NCBI GenBank assembly: GCA_019454835.1
Contig: JACFNP010000028.1
Location: forward strand, 1 to 46,616
Origin: Rubellimicrobium sp.
Lineage (GTDB): Bacteria > Pseudomonadota > Alphaproteobacteria > Rhodobacterales > Rhodobacteraceae
Direction: 5' to 3'
Length of the DNA: 46,616 nt
Position numbers and translations under genes: made by a program. The notes below the pieces were generated by a model that saw only the letters and a list, made by a program, of their open reading frames with translations, had not been told where the DNA came from and searched no databases. The stretch's first letter is position 1; every line of letters begins with the position of its first letter. Of the stretch, positions 41,061 through 46,616 are shown piece after piece.

Positions 41061-41112
41061 CTTGCACAAATACTCCGGGGGAGGCCCGGAACGGGCCGGG
41101 GGCAGCGCCCCC
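41061..41112 (-). terminator. Rhodobacteraceae-type post-gene repeat with two hairpins
   Basis: Directly after the stop of the second glutamine synthetase gene, minus strand, come a perfect hairpin (GGGGGC-loop-GCCCCC, 41098-41112), a second one (GGCCCG-TTC-CGGGCC, 41083-41097) and then CCCCCGGAGTATTTGTGCAAG. From memory this GGAGTATTTG-with-hairpins element is frequent behind genes in Rhodobacteraceae. Terminator or 3' stability function is likely. It is unrelated to the R repeats. Confidence 0.65.
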
Positions 41113-42441
41113 TCAGACCGTGTCCAGATAGAGGTCGAGCTGCTGGCGCGGGGTCAGTTCCTCCATGTAGCGCAGCTCCTGCCGTTTCGTCGCCAGCAGG
41201 TTGTCGATGAGCTGCTGCGGGAAGATGCGGCGCACGAAGGGGTTGTCGAAGGTCTCGACCGCCTGTTCCCAGGTGTCGGGAATCTGCTCGAGATCCTGCT
41301 CGTAGGCGTTGCCCTCGATGGGCGGCGGCGGGATCAGCCGGTCCTCGATGCCGACCAGCGCCGACCCCAGCACGGCGGCGATGAAGAGATAGGGGTTCAC
41401 GTCACCGCCCGCGACGCGATGCTCGATCCGCCGCGCCGCGAGATTGCCGCCGGGCACCCGGATCGAGGCGGTGCGGTTTTCATAGGCCCAGCAGATGCCG
41501 GTCGGCGCGTGGCTTTCCGGCACGAGGCGGTCATAGCTGTTGGCGTGCGGCGCGAATACCAGCGTCAGCTTGCTGATCCCCTTCAGACAGCCGGCAATCG
41601 CGTGCTGTAGAAGTTGCGTGCCCTCGAAGGTGCCGTTCGCAAAGGCGTTGTTGCCGTCGCGGTCGAGCACGCTGAAATGCATGTGCAGCCCGCTTCCGGC
41701 GTAATCCTCGTAGGGCTTGGCCATGAAGCTGGCGGCAAAGCCGTGGTTGCGGGCCAGGCCGCGCACCAGCGTCTTGAACAGCCAGGCATCATCGGCGGCG
41801 CGCAGGGCGTCGGGGACATGCGAGAGGTTGATCTCGAACTGGCCGAGGCCGACTTCGGAACTGGCGGCCTCGGCCGGAATCTCCATCGCGTCGAGCGCGT
41901 CGTAGAGGTCGGTGAAAAAGCCGTCGAAGGCATCCAGCGCCCGCAGCGACAGGATTTCCGCACCGGGACGACGCTTGCCGGAGCGCGGCGAGGCGGGCTG
42001 GCGGATTTCGGACCCGGAATCGTCGACCAGGTAGAATTCCATCTCGGTCGCCACCACCGGTGTCAGGCCCAGTGCGGCATAGCGTTCCACCACCCGCGCC
42101 AGCGCGTGGCGGGGATCGCCGTCGAAGGGGGTGCCGTCCTCGTTGAACATCCACATCGGCAGATAGGCCGAGGGCGCGGACAGCCAGGGCATCGGCACAT
42201 AGCCGCGCTCGGTCGGCATCAGCACGCCGTCGGGATCGCCGCTTTCAAAGACCAGCGGCGAATCCTCGACATCCTCGCCCCAGATGTCGAGGTTCAGCAC
42301 CGAGAGCGGAAACCGGGTGCCGCCCGTCTCGGCATCGCGGGCGAAACGGATCGGGACACGCTTGCCGCGCGGCTGGCCGTTGAGGTCGGCGGTGCCGAGG
42401 CGAACGTTGCGGATTTCGGGGTGATCGTCGAGCCAGCTCAT
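41113..42441 (-). CDS. Glutamine synthetase-family amine ligase (second paralogue)
   Basis: A 442-residue glutamine-synthetase-fold enzyme, clearly diverged from the puuA product: VRLGTADLNGQPRGKRVPIRF, VVATEMEFYLVDDSG, SSEVGLGQFEINLSHV, KPYEDYAGSGLHMHFSVLDRDG, NSYDRLVPESHAPTGICWAYENRTASIRVPGG and EHRVAGGDVNPYLFIAAVLG. The ATP- and glutamate-site motifs are kept, while the substrate-side segments differ, so it probably glutamylates another amine. It overlaps the permease gene upstream by ATGA. The coupling links it directly to import. Exact substrate unknown; gamma-glutamylpolyamine, -ethanolamine or -monoamine synthetase are alternatives. Confidence 0.87.
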   Translation of the reverse strand: MSWLDDHPEIRNVRLGTADLNGQPRGKRVPIRFARDAETGGTRFPLSVLNLDIWGEDVEDSPLVFESGDPDGVLMPTERGYVPMPWLSAPSAYLPMWMFNEDGTPFDGDPRHALARVVERYAALGLTPVVATEMEFYLVDDSGSEIRQPASPRSGKRRPGAEILSLRALDAFDGFFTDLYDALDAMEIPAEAASSEVGLGQFEINLSHVPDALRAADDAWLFKTLVRGLARNHGFAASFMAKPYEDYAGSGLHMHFSVLDRDGNNAFANGTFEGTQLLQHAIAGCLKGISKLTLVFAPHANSYDRLVPESHAPTGICWAYENRTASIRVPGGNLAARRIEHRVAGGDVNPYLFIAAVLGSALVGIEDRLIPPPPIEGNAYEQDLEQIPDTWEQAVETFDNPFVRRIFPQQLIDNLLATKRQELRYMEELTPRQQLDLYLDTV

Positions 42442-43304
42442 CTGAGGAATTGACCTGCACGCAGCCTGAGCCGGGCACGGCGTGCCTCAGGCAGATGACG
42501 GTTGAGACGCCGGTTCATCACCCCGAAAAGCCCGATGATGATCAGCGTGAGCAGGATGAAATAGCCCGCAAGGATGGGGTAGGGAACGAATGGATTGAAG
42601 GTCTTGTCGGCAAAGTAGGACGCATAATAAAGCGCGTCACCGCGCTGGCTTGTCGCAGGGAAGCCGGAAAAGAACACCAGCGTCGTGGAATGGAACAGGA
42701 AGATCGCCTCGTTGGTATAGGCGGGCCAGGCCAGCCGCAGCATGGTCGGCCAGACGATGCGGCGAAAGCGCGGCCAGCCCGACAGGCCGTAGGCGTCGGC
42801 GGCCTCGGTATCGCCCTTGGGGATCGAGAGCAGCGCCCCCCGAAAGATTTCCGCCGAATAGGCGGCGGTATTCAGGAACAGCACCACCGCCGCGCCCAGC
42901 GCCGCCGAGGTGAAGGGCGCAAAGGCCGGATGGGCGGTCTTGAGCGCGAGAAAGCAGAAATAGCCGAAGAAGAACTGGATGAAGAGCGGCGAGCCGCGAA
43001 ACACCAGGATGAACCATTCGGCAGGCTTGCGCAGCAGCGGGTTGCGCGACCCGCGCGCGACGGCGACCAGCGTGGCCAGCAGGAATCCTGCGCCCAGCGT
43101 CAGCACGCCGAAATAGATGTTCCAGATCATGCCCGAGCCGATCAGCACGACCTGCTGGCACAGGTCGAAATCGGCGCGCGGCAACAGCTTTTCCGCGCCC
43201 AGCGCCAGGCTGAAATCATGCCCGAACAGCGTGAAATCCCAGGTGAAGCGGTCCGAGAAGACCGAGCGCAGCGCATAGGCCTGTATCGTCTCCCAGCAGG
43301 TCAT
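42438..43304 (-). CDS. Polar amino acid/amine ABC transporter permease (HisM type)
   Basis: A 288-residue inner-membrane permease of the HisMQ group. About five hydrophobic helices; LGAGFLLATLVAVARGSRNPLLRKPAEWFILVFRGSPLFIQFFFGYF begins the conserved domain. The coupling EAA-type loop is SIPKGDTEAADAYGLSGWPRFRRIVWPTMLRLAWPAYTNEAI. A longer N-terminal part (residues 1-60) precedes the first conserved helix. It overlaps both neighbours by ATGA. With the 43301-44188 product it forms the heterodimeric pore. Confidence 0.92.
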   Translation of the reverse strand: MTCWETIQAYALRSVFSDRFTWDFTLFGHDFSLALGAEKLLPRADFDLCQQVVLIGSGMIWNIYFGVLTLGAGFLLATLVAVARGSRNPLLRKPAEWFILVFRGSPLFIQFFFGYFCFLALKTAHPAFAPFTSAALGAAVVLFLNTAAYSAEIFRGALLSIPKGDTEAADAYGLSGWPRFRRIVWPTMLRLAWPAYTNEAIFLFHSTTLVFFSGFPATSQRGDALYYASYFADKTFNPFVPYPILAGYFILLTLIIIGLFGVMNRRLNRHLPEARRARLRLRAGQFLR

Positions 43305-44188
43305 GCGATCATCGCCTTGCGCTGGGCCTCGCCGCCCGAGGTCGCCTGTCCGCGCGTCAGCCGCACCATCAGCCGGTCAAGCGCGATCTCCGAGACGCGG
43401 GTGAGGACGAGGTAGAACACCAGCAGCGCAAGGAAATACCAGATGCGCCAGTCGCCGTGCGGGTAATCGGTAAAGCGCGGCGTCTTGGCGCCGCCCAGTT
43501 CGCGCGCCCAGTAGACCAGATCCTGCACGCCCAGCAGGAACAGCAGCGGCGTGGCCTTGACGAGGATCATCCACAGGTTCGACAGGCCGGGCAGCGCATA
43601 GACCCACATCTGCGGCACGAGGATGCGCCGGAACGCCTGCCTGCGCGACATGCCGTAGGCCTCGGCGGTCTCGATCTGGGCCTGCGGCACGGCGCGCATC
43701 GCGCCATAAAGGACATTGGCCGCGAAGGCGCCGAAGATGATGGCGAAGGTGATGACCGCCAGCGTGAAGCCGTAGATTTCATGGATATACTGCGGCGCCG
43801 ACGACAGCGGCAGCTTGGCTTCGGGGCAGACGAGGAAATTGCCGTTCTGCCGGATCGGTTCGGTCCAGCCGGGGCATTTCACCTCGTGGCGGATGTATTC
43901 AAAGAACTGGTCCAGCGCGATGACGAAGAACATGAAGAAGGCGATATCCGGCACGCCGCGCACGATCATGATGTAGGCGCGCCCCAGCCACGACACCGGC
44001 GCGATGCGCGACCGCGCCGCCATGGCGCCGCCGAACCCCATCAGCAGCGCCGCAGGCGCGGTGACGGCAAGCAATATCAACACCGTGCCCACGGACCAGT
44101 AGATGGCCATGTGCTTCGTGGTGGTCAGATAGCAGGCCATCCACGCAAGCCGGTCCAGTTGACCGGGATCGGTGCAGAACTCGAACAT
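43301..44188 (-). CDS. Polar amino acid/amine ABC transporter permease (HisQ type)
   Basis: A 295-residue permease paralogous to its neighbour. After an initial helix (WSVGTVLILLAVTAPAALLMGFGGAMAARS) come the conserved IMIVRGVPDIAFFMFFVIALDQFF and the coupling loop VPQAQIETAEAYGMSRRQAFRRILVPQMWVYALPGLSNLWMILVK. An external insert of about 35 residues (EYIRHEVKCPGWTEPIRQNGNFLVCPEAKLPL) between helices holds two cysteines and may be disulfide-bonded. It is separated from the upstream binding-protein gene by 50 bp with a perfect hairpin, and coupled by ATGA to the next permease gene. Confidence 0.92.
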   Translation of the reverse strand: MFEFCTDPGQLDRLAWMACYLTTTKHMAIYWSVGTVLILLAVTAPAALLMGFGGAMAARSRIAPVSWLGRAYIMIVRGVPDIAFFMFFVIALDQFFEYIRHEVKCPGWTEPIRQNGNFLVCPEAKLPLSSAPQYIHEIYGFTLAVITFAIIFGAFAANVLYGAMRAVPQAQIETAEAYGMSRRQAFRRILVPQMWVYALPGLSNLWMILVKATPLLFLLGVQDLVYWARELGGAKTPRFTDYPHGDWRIWYFLALLVFYLVLTRVSEIALDRLMVRLTRGQATSGGEAQRKAMIA

Positions 44189-44199
44189 CGCTTGGCCTT

Positions 44200-44225
44200 A
44201 CGGGGTGGCGGTGACGCCACCCCGT
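44200..44225 (-). terminator. Intra-operon hairpin between binding protein and permease genes
   Basis: Perfect 11-bp arms (ACGGGGTGGCG / CGCCACCCCGT) with a 4-base loop in the 50-bp gap. No T-run follows. Position and strength suggest partial termination or 3' protection of the binding-protein message, giving more binding protein than permease. Confidence 0.65.
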
Positions 44226-44238
44226 CCGGGCTGTCCGG

Positions 44239-44973
44239 TCAGAACGCCGGGACGCGCGATTCGTCACCGAACCAGCGTGCCAGCATTTCGTTCAGCGACC
44301 CGTCGGCCTTCATCGCTTCGATGACCGCGTCGAACTGGCCGCGCAGGGTGTCGTCGCCCTTGCGGAAGGCTGCCGCGATGCCGCCGCCGATGGGAACCTC
44401 GTCGCCGACGAACATCAGCGCGCCGTCCGAGTCCTCGACCAGCGGGACAAGGTAGTCGTAGTCGGCAAAGACCGCATCGGCCTCGCCGTCACGCACCGCC
44501 TGCACGGCCTCTTCGGGGTTGGCGAATTCCAGCAGCGTTGCGCCCGATTCCGCGATATAGGCCGCCTGGATCGTGGCGGTCTGCGCCGAGACCACGCCGC
44601 TTTCGTAATTGGCGTCCTCGGCGTCGGCCGCATAGGCCGAGGCGGTCGGCGGATAGTAGGCGTCGCTGAAATCGACGACCTGCTCGCGCTCGTCGGTGAT
44701 GGTCATGGCGGCCATGATGACATCGTAGTTGCCCGAGGTCAGGTTGGGGATGATCGAATCCCAGTCGTTCATCACCCATTCGCAGGTGAGGCCCGCCCTC
44801 TCGCAGATCGCGTCACCGAGCTCACGCTCGAAGCCGTCCACCTGGCCCGCATCGTTGATGTAGTTGTAGGGCGCATAGGCGCCTTCGGTGCCGATGCGCA
44901 CCACGTCCTGCGCCAGCGCGCCCGTGGCAACCAGCGCGCCAAGCGCGGCGGCGGCGATGATCGGTGTCTTCAT
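44239..44973 (-). CDS. Periplasmic amino acid/amine-binding protein (family 3), first
   Basis: A 244-residue solute-binding protein. The signal peptide MKTPIIAAAALGALVATGALA is cleaved before QDVVRIGTEGAYAPYNYIN, the typical start of the HisJ/family-3 lobe. Next come GFERELGDAICERAGLTCEWV (with Cys), DWDSIIPNLTSGNYDVIMAAMTITDEREQVVDFSDAYYP and the second-lobe DGEADAVFADYDYLVPLV. Start at ATG 44973 with GGGAGAAC. It gives the ABC importer its specificity; ligand probably a cationic amine or amino acid given the neighbours, not shown. Confidence 0.93.
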   Translation of the reverse strand: MKTPIIAAAALGALVATGALAQDVVRIGTEGAYAPYNYINDAGQVDGFERELGDAICERAGLTCEWVMNDWDSIIPNLTSGNYDVIMAAMTITDEREQVVDFSDAYYPPTASAYAADAEDANYESGVVSAQTATIQAAYIAESGATLLEFANPEEAVQAVRDGEADAVFADYDYLVPLVEDSDGALMFVGDEVPIGGGIAAAFRKGDDTLRGQFDAVIEAMKADGSLNEMLARWFGDESRVPAF

Positions 44974-45002
44974 TGTCGTTCTCCCGTTGGTGACAGATTG
45001 GT

Positions 45003-45719
45003 TCATGTTGTTGTCCCGGCAGCGAACCAGCGTGCCCGGAGCCGTTCGATGGTGCCGTCTTCTTGCAGGGTCTGGATGGCGGTGTCGATCCGTTTGCGCA
45101 ACCCGTCCGCGCCTCGGGCGACCGCGACGGCGGTGCCCCAGCCGGGGATTTCCTCGTAGGCCAGCGCCCGCAGGCCCGGATATTGCCGCTCCTGCGCGGC
45201 CTGCAGCACGCCGGGCGAGGCGAAAAGCAGGTCGATCTCGTGCCGCGCCAGCGCCGCCAGTGCGGCGTCGTTCGACTCGAAGGTGACGACCGCGCGCCCG
45301 CGCTGGCCCAGATGTTCCTGCTGGACGGTGCCCGCCTGCACGCCGATCCGGGCATCACGGAGCCGCTGGTTCGGGTCGAGCGTGATGAACACCCCCGCAC
45401 TGGGGCCGCCCGCGTCGTAGGGTTCCGAGAAATCGACCAGCGCGCGCCGTCCGGGCGTGGCGGCGATCGCCGCCAGCCCCATCTCGCAGCCGCCGTTCGC
45501 CACGGCGGGCAGGATGGCGTCGAAGGTCATCACCTCCCAGGTGCAGTCGGCGGCCATCCCCGCGCAGATCGCCATGCCGAGATCGTGCTCGAAACCGTAG
45601 AGCGTGCCGTCGGCATCGGCGGCCATGTAGGGCGGGTAATCGACCTCGGTGCAGATGCGCAGCGATTCGGCCGCTGCCGGGGCCGCCACCAGCACCAGCG
45701 CCGCCGCCATGCGGATCAT
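45003..45719 (-). CDS. Periplasmic amino acid/amine-binding protein (family 3), second
   Basis: A 238-residue paralogue of the other binding protein: signal MIRMAAALVLVAAPAAA, then ESLRICTEVDYPPYMAADADGTLYGFEHDLGMAIC, WEVMTFDAILPAVANGGCEMGLAAIAATPGRRALVDFSEPY and a C-terminal lobe ending TIERLRARWFA. Two Cys in the first lobe suggest a disulfide. Start ATG 45719 overlaps the ATPase stop (ATGA); another ATG at 45710 is possible. Two binding proteins feeding one pore suggest that two different ligands, or two affinity classes, are imported. It is the more divergent of the two. Confidence 0.88.
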   Translation of the reverse strand: MIRMAAALVLVAAPAAAESLRICTEVDYPPYMAADADGTLYGFEHDLGMAICAGMAADCTWEVMTFDAILPAVANGGCEMGLAAIAATPGRRALVDFSEPYDAGGPSAGVFITLDPNQRLRDARIGVQAGTVQQEHLGQRGRAVVTFESNDAALAALARHEIDLLFASPGVLQAAQERQYPGLRALAYEEIPGWGTAVAVARGADGLRKRIDTAIQTLQEDGTIERLRARWFAAGTTT

Positions 45720-46492
45720 GCGGCCACCGAATGGGACAGGAACTGCCGCAGCCGTTCGGAACGCGGGTTGCCGAACACCGCTTCGGGCGGGCCTTCTTCC
45801 TCGATCAGGCCCTGATGCAGGAACACGACATGGTCGGCGACATCGGCGGCCAGCTTCATGTCGTGGGTGACGATGATCATGGTGCGGCCTTCCTCGGCCA
45901 GCGCGCGGATCACGCGGATCACCTCCTGCTCGAGCTCGGGATCGAGCGCCGAGGTCGGTTCGTCGAACAGCAGCGCCTTGGGTTCCATGCACAGCGCCCG
46001 CGCGATGGCCGCACGCTGTTGCTGGCCGCCCGAAAGCTGCGCGGGCCAGGCGTCGGCCTTGTCGCCGATGCCGACCTTTTCCAGATAGGCGCGCGCCGCG
46101 GATTCGACCTCGGCACGGTCGCGTTTCAGGACATGGACCGGCGCCTCCATGACGTTCTGCAGCACGCTCAGATGCGACCAGAGGTTGAACTGCTGGAACA
46201 CCATCGACAGGTTGGTGCGGATGCGGATGAGCTGGGCGTGATCGGCGGGACGGCGGTTCTGGCCGCTGCCCTTCCAGCGCACGGATTCGCCGCAGAACAG
46301 GACATCGCCCTGCTGGCTGTCTTCAAGCAGGTTCGAGCAGCGCAGCAGCGTCGATTTCCCCGACCCCGACGAGCCGATCATCGCCACCACATGCCCGGCA
46401 GGCGCCCGGATCGAGACACCCTTGAGCACCTCGAGCGAGCCGTAGGACTTGTGCAGATCCCGTATCTCGATGACCGGCGCGGTATCGTTCAC
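45716..46492 (-). CDS. Polar amino acid/amine ABC transporter ATP-binding protein (HisP type)
   Basis: A 258-residue ATPase subunit: Walker A GSSGSGKSTLLRCSNLLE, Q-loop MVFQQFNLWSHLSVLQNV, signature LSGGQQQRAAIARAL, Walker B ALLFDEPTSALDPE, switch VTHDM. The segment GKSTLLRCSNLLE with an insert (RWKGSGQNRRPADH) fits the HisP/OccP set. Start assigned to a GTG at 46492 (VNDTAPVIEIRDLHKSYGS), 5 bases after GGAG; the longer frame reaches into repeat R12. First gene of the importer operon: ATPase, two binding proteins, two permeases, glutamine synthetase-like ligase. Confidence 0.94.
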   Translation of the reverse strand: MNDTAPVIEIRDLHKSYGSLEVLKGVSIRAPAGHVVAMIGSSGSGKSTLLRCSNLLEDSQQGDVLFCGESVRWKGSGQNRRPADHAQLIRIRTNLSMVFQQFNLWSHLSVLQNVMEAPVHVLKRDRAEVESAARAYLEKVGIGDKADAWPAQLSGGQQQRAAIARALCMEPKALLFDEPTSALDPELEQEVIRVIRALAEEGRTMIIVTHDMKLAADVADHVVFLHQGLIEEEGPPEAVFGNPRSERLRQFLSHSVAA

Positions 46493-46528
46493 GATCACTC
46501 CGCAGTTGTTGCGCGCGGAGTGCACCCG

Positions 46529-46559
46529 ATCCGTGCGGATTTTGCAATGGGTCGTGCAA
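46529..46559. promoter_or_regulatory. Two inverted repeats upstream of the amine importer operon
   Basis: ATCCG-TG-CGGAT (46529-46540) and TTGCA-N8-TGCAA (46542-46559) lie next to each other 37-67 bp before the GTG start. They overlap the likely promoter, with a TTGCAA -35-like box and a weak TGCACT -10 box 17 bp away. They are candidate operator sites; the regulator is not in the window. Confidence 0.35.
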
Positions 46560-46587
46560 GGTGACGCTGGGGCAATCGCGGCGCCGC

Positions 46588-46616
46588 CCGTCATTGCGAG
46601 GAGGCGAAGCCGACGA
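46588..46616 (-). repeat. Palindromic repeat R12 (cut by window edge)
   Basis: CCGTCATTGCGAGGAGG, mini-stem GGC-GAA-GCC and GACGA of a long left arm are present; the rest lies beyond the edge. A long left arm predicts reverse orientation. A flank A-like GGGCAATCGCGGCG precedes it at 46570. Confidence 0.8.

Noticed and set aside
14608..46616. The R repeats as a CRISPR array
   Set aside because: Copies are kilobases apart, inverted, of both orientations and without spacers or cas genes.
14608..46616. The R repeats as ordinary intrinsic terminators
   Set aside because: No T-runs follow the stems, none lie between convergent genes, and most sit upstream of genes; a clear terminator of different form exists at 10611-10637.
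14608..46616. R repeats as ends of an insertion sequence or composite transposon
   Set aside because: No transposase gene or remnant and no target-site duplications were seen; the DNA between copies is ordinary chromosomal genes.

Overview
The window is a chromosomal segment of an alphaproteobacterium, most likely from the Rhodobacteraceae/Paracoccaceae group. Reasons: very high GC, the str operon order rpsL-rpsG-fusA-tuf, the ihfB-lapA-trpF order, a DUF2794 protein, the divergent ohrR/ohr pair, a membrane ferritin of the MbfA type, and a post-gene repeat (41061-41112) of a kind I know from that family. No rRNA, tRNA, phage, integrase, transposase or CRISPR was seen. Genus cannot be fixed from this sequence.

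Layout. 1-3360: str operon on the minus strand (rpsL, rpsG, fusA, first codons of tuf) with a consensus-like promoter at 3325-3353. 3361-4239: DMT-type exporter. 4515-9550: a quinone cluster, ubiD-ubiX-hemerythrin protein reading left and ubiT-ubiU-ubiV reading right, i.e. the oxygen-independent ubiquinone pathway plus a RIC/YtfE-like di-iron protein. 9638-10589: ohrR/ohr organic peroxide defence with clear operator palindromes. 10641-14460: livGFHM-type branched-chain amino acid ABC transporter without its binding protein. 14971-21200: a minus-strand run with adhC and fghA (glutathione-dependent formaldehyde oxidation), mbfA (iron export) between them, a HAD hydrolase, an alpha/beta hydrolase lacking its nucleophile, and a SelA-like PLP enzyme. 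21481-22861: four small I78-like inhibitor proteins in two overlapping pairs. 22903-27621: DUF2794 protein, NlpC/P60 peptidase with leucyl aminopeptidase, beta-carbonic anhydrase, MFS transporter. 27866-31814: asd, then matB with an MFS transporter. 32140-37489: ihfB-lapA-trpF, alpha/beta hydrolase, small membrane protein, MerR regulator, two hotdog thioesterases coupled to a MATE exporter. 37486-46492: gamma-glutamyl polyamine/amine catabolism (two glutamine synthetase-like ligases, a glutamine amidotransferase, a PuuB-like oxidase) with an ABC importer that has two binding proteins.

The most unusual structure is a dispersed family of about 90-bp imperfect palindromes, R1-R12 plus one half copy, all between 14.6 kb and the right end. 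Each complete copy has an asymmetric plan: a short arm, a conserved loop and a long arm (one copy is short/short). Each arm carries a mini-stem around a G-N-A loop (GGC-GAA-GCC, GGC-GCA-GCC, or the swapped GCC-GCA-GGC), so the paired bases change together while the loop stays constant. They lie only between tandem or divergent genes. The convergent junctions in the same region are nearly gapless. This looks like a structured REP/MITE-like element; no mobilising enzyme is in the window.

Many genes are translationally coupled through ATGA, GTGA or TGATG overlaps, and several starts (livG, I78-2, I78-4, MATE, ABC ATPase) are GTG.
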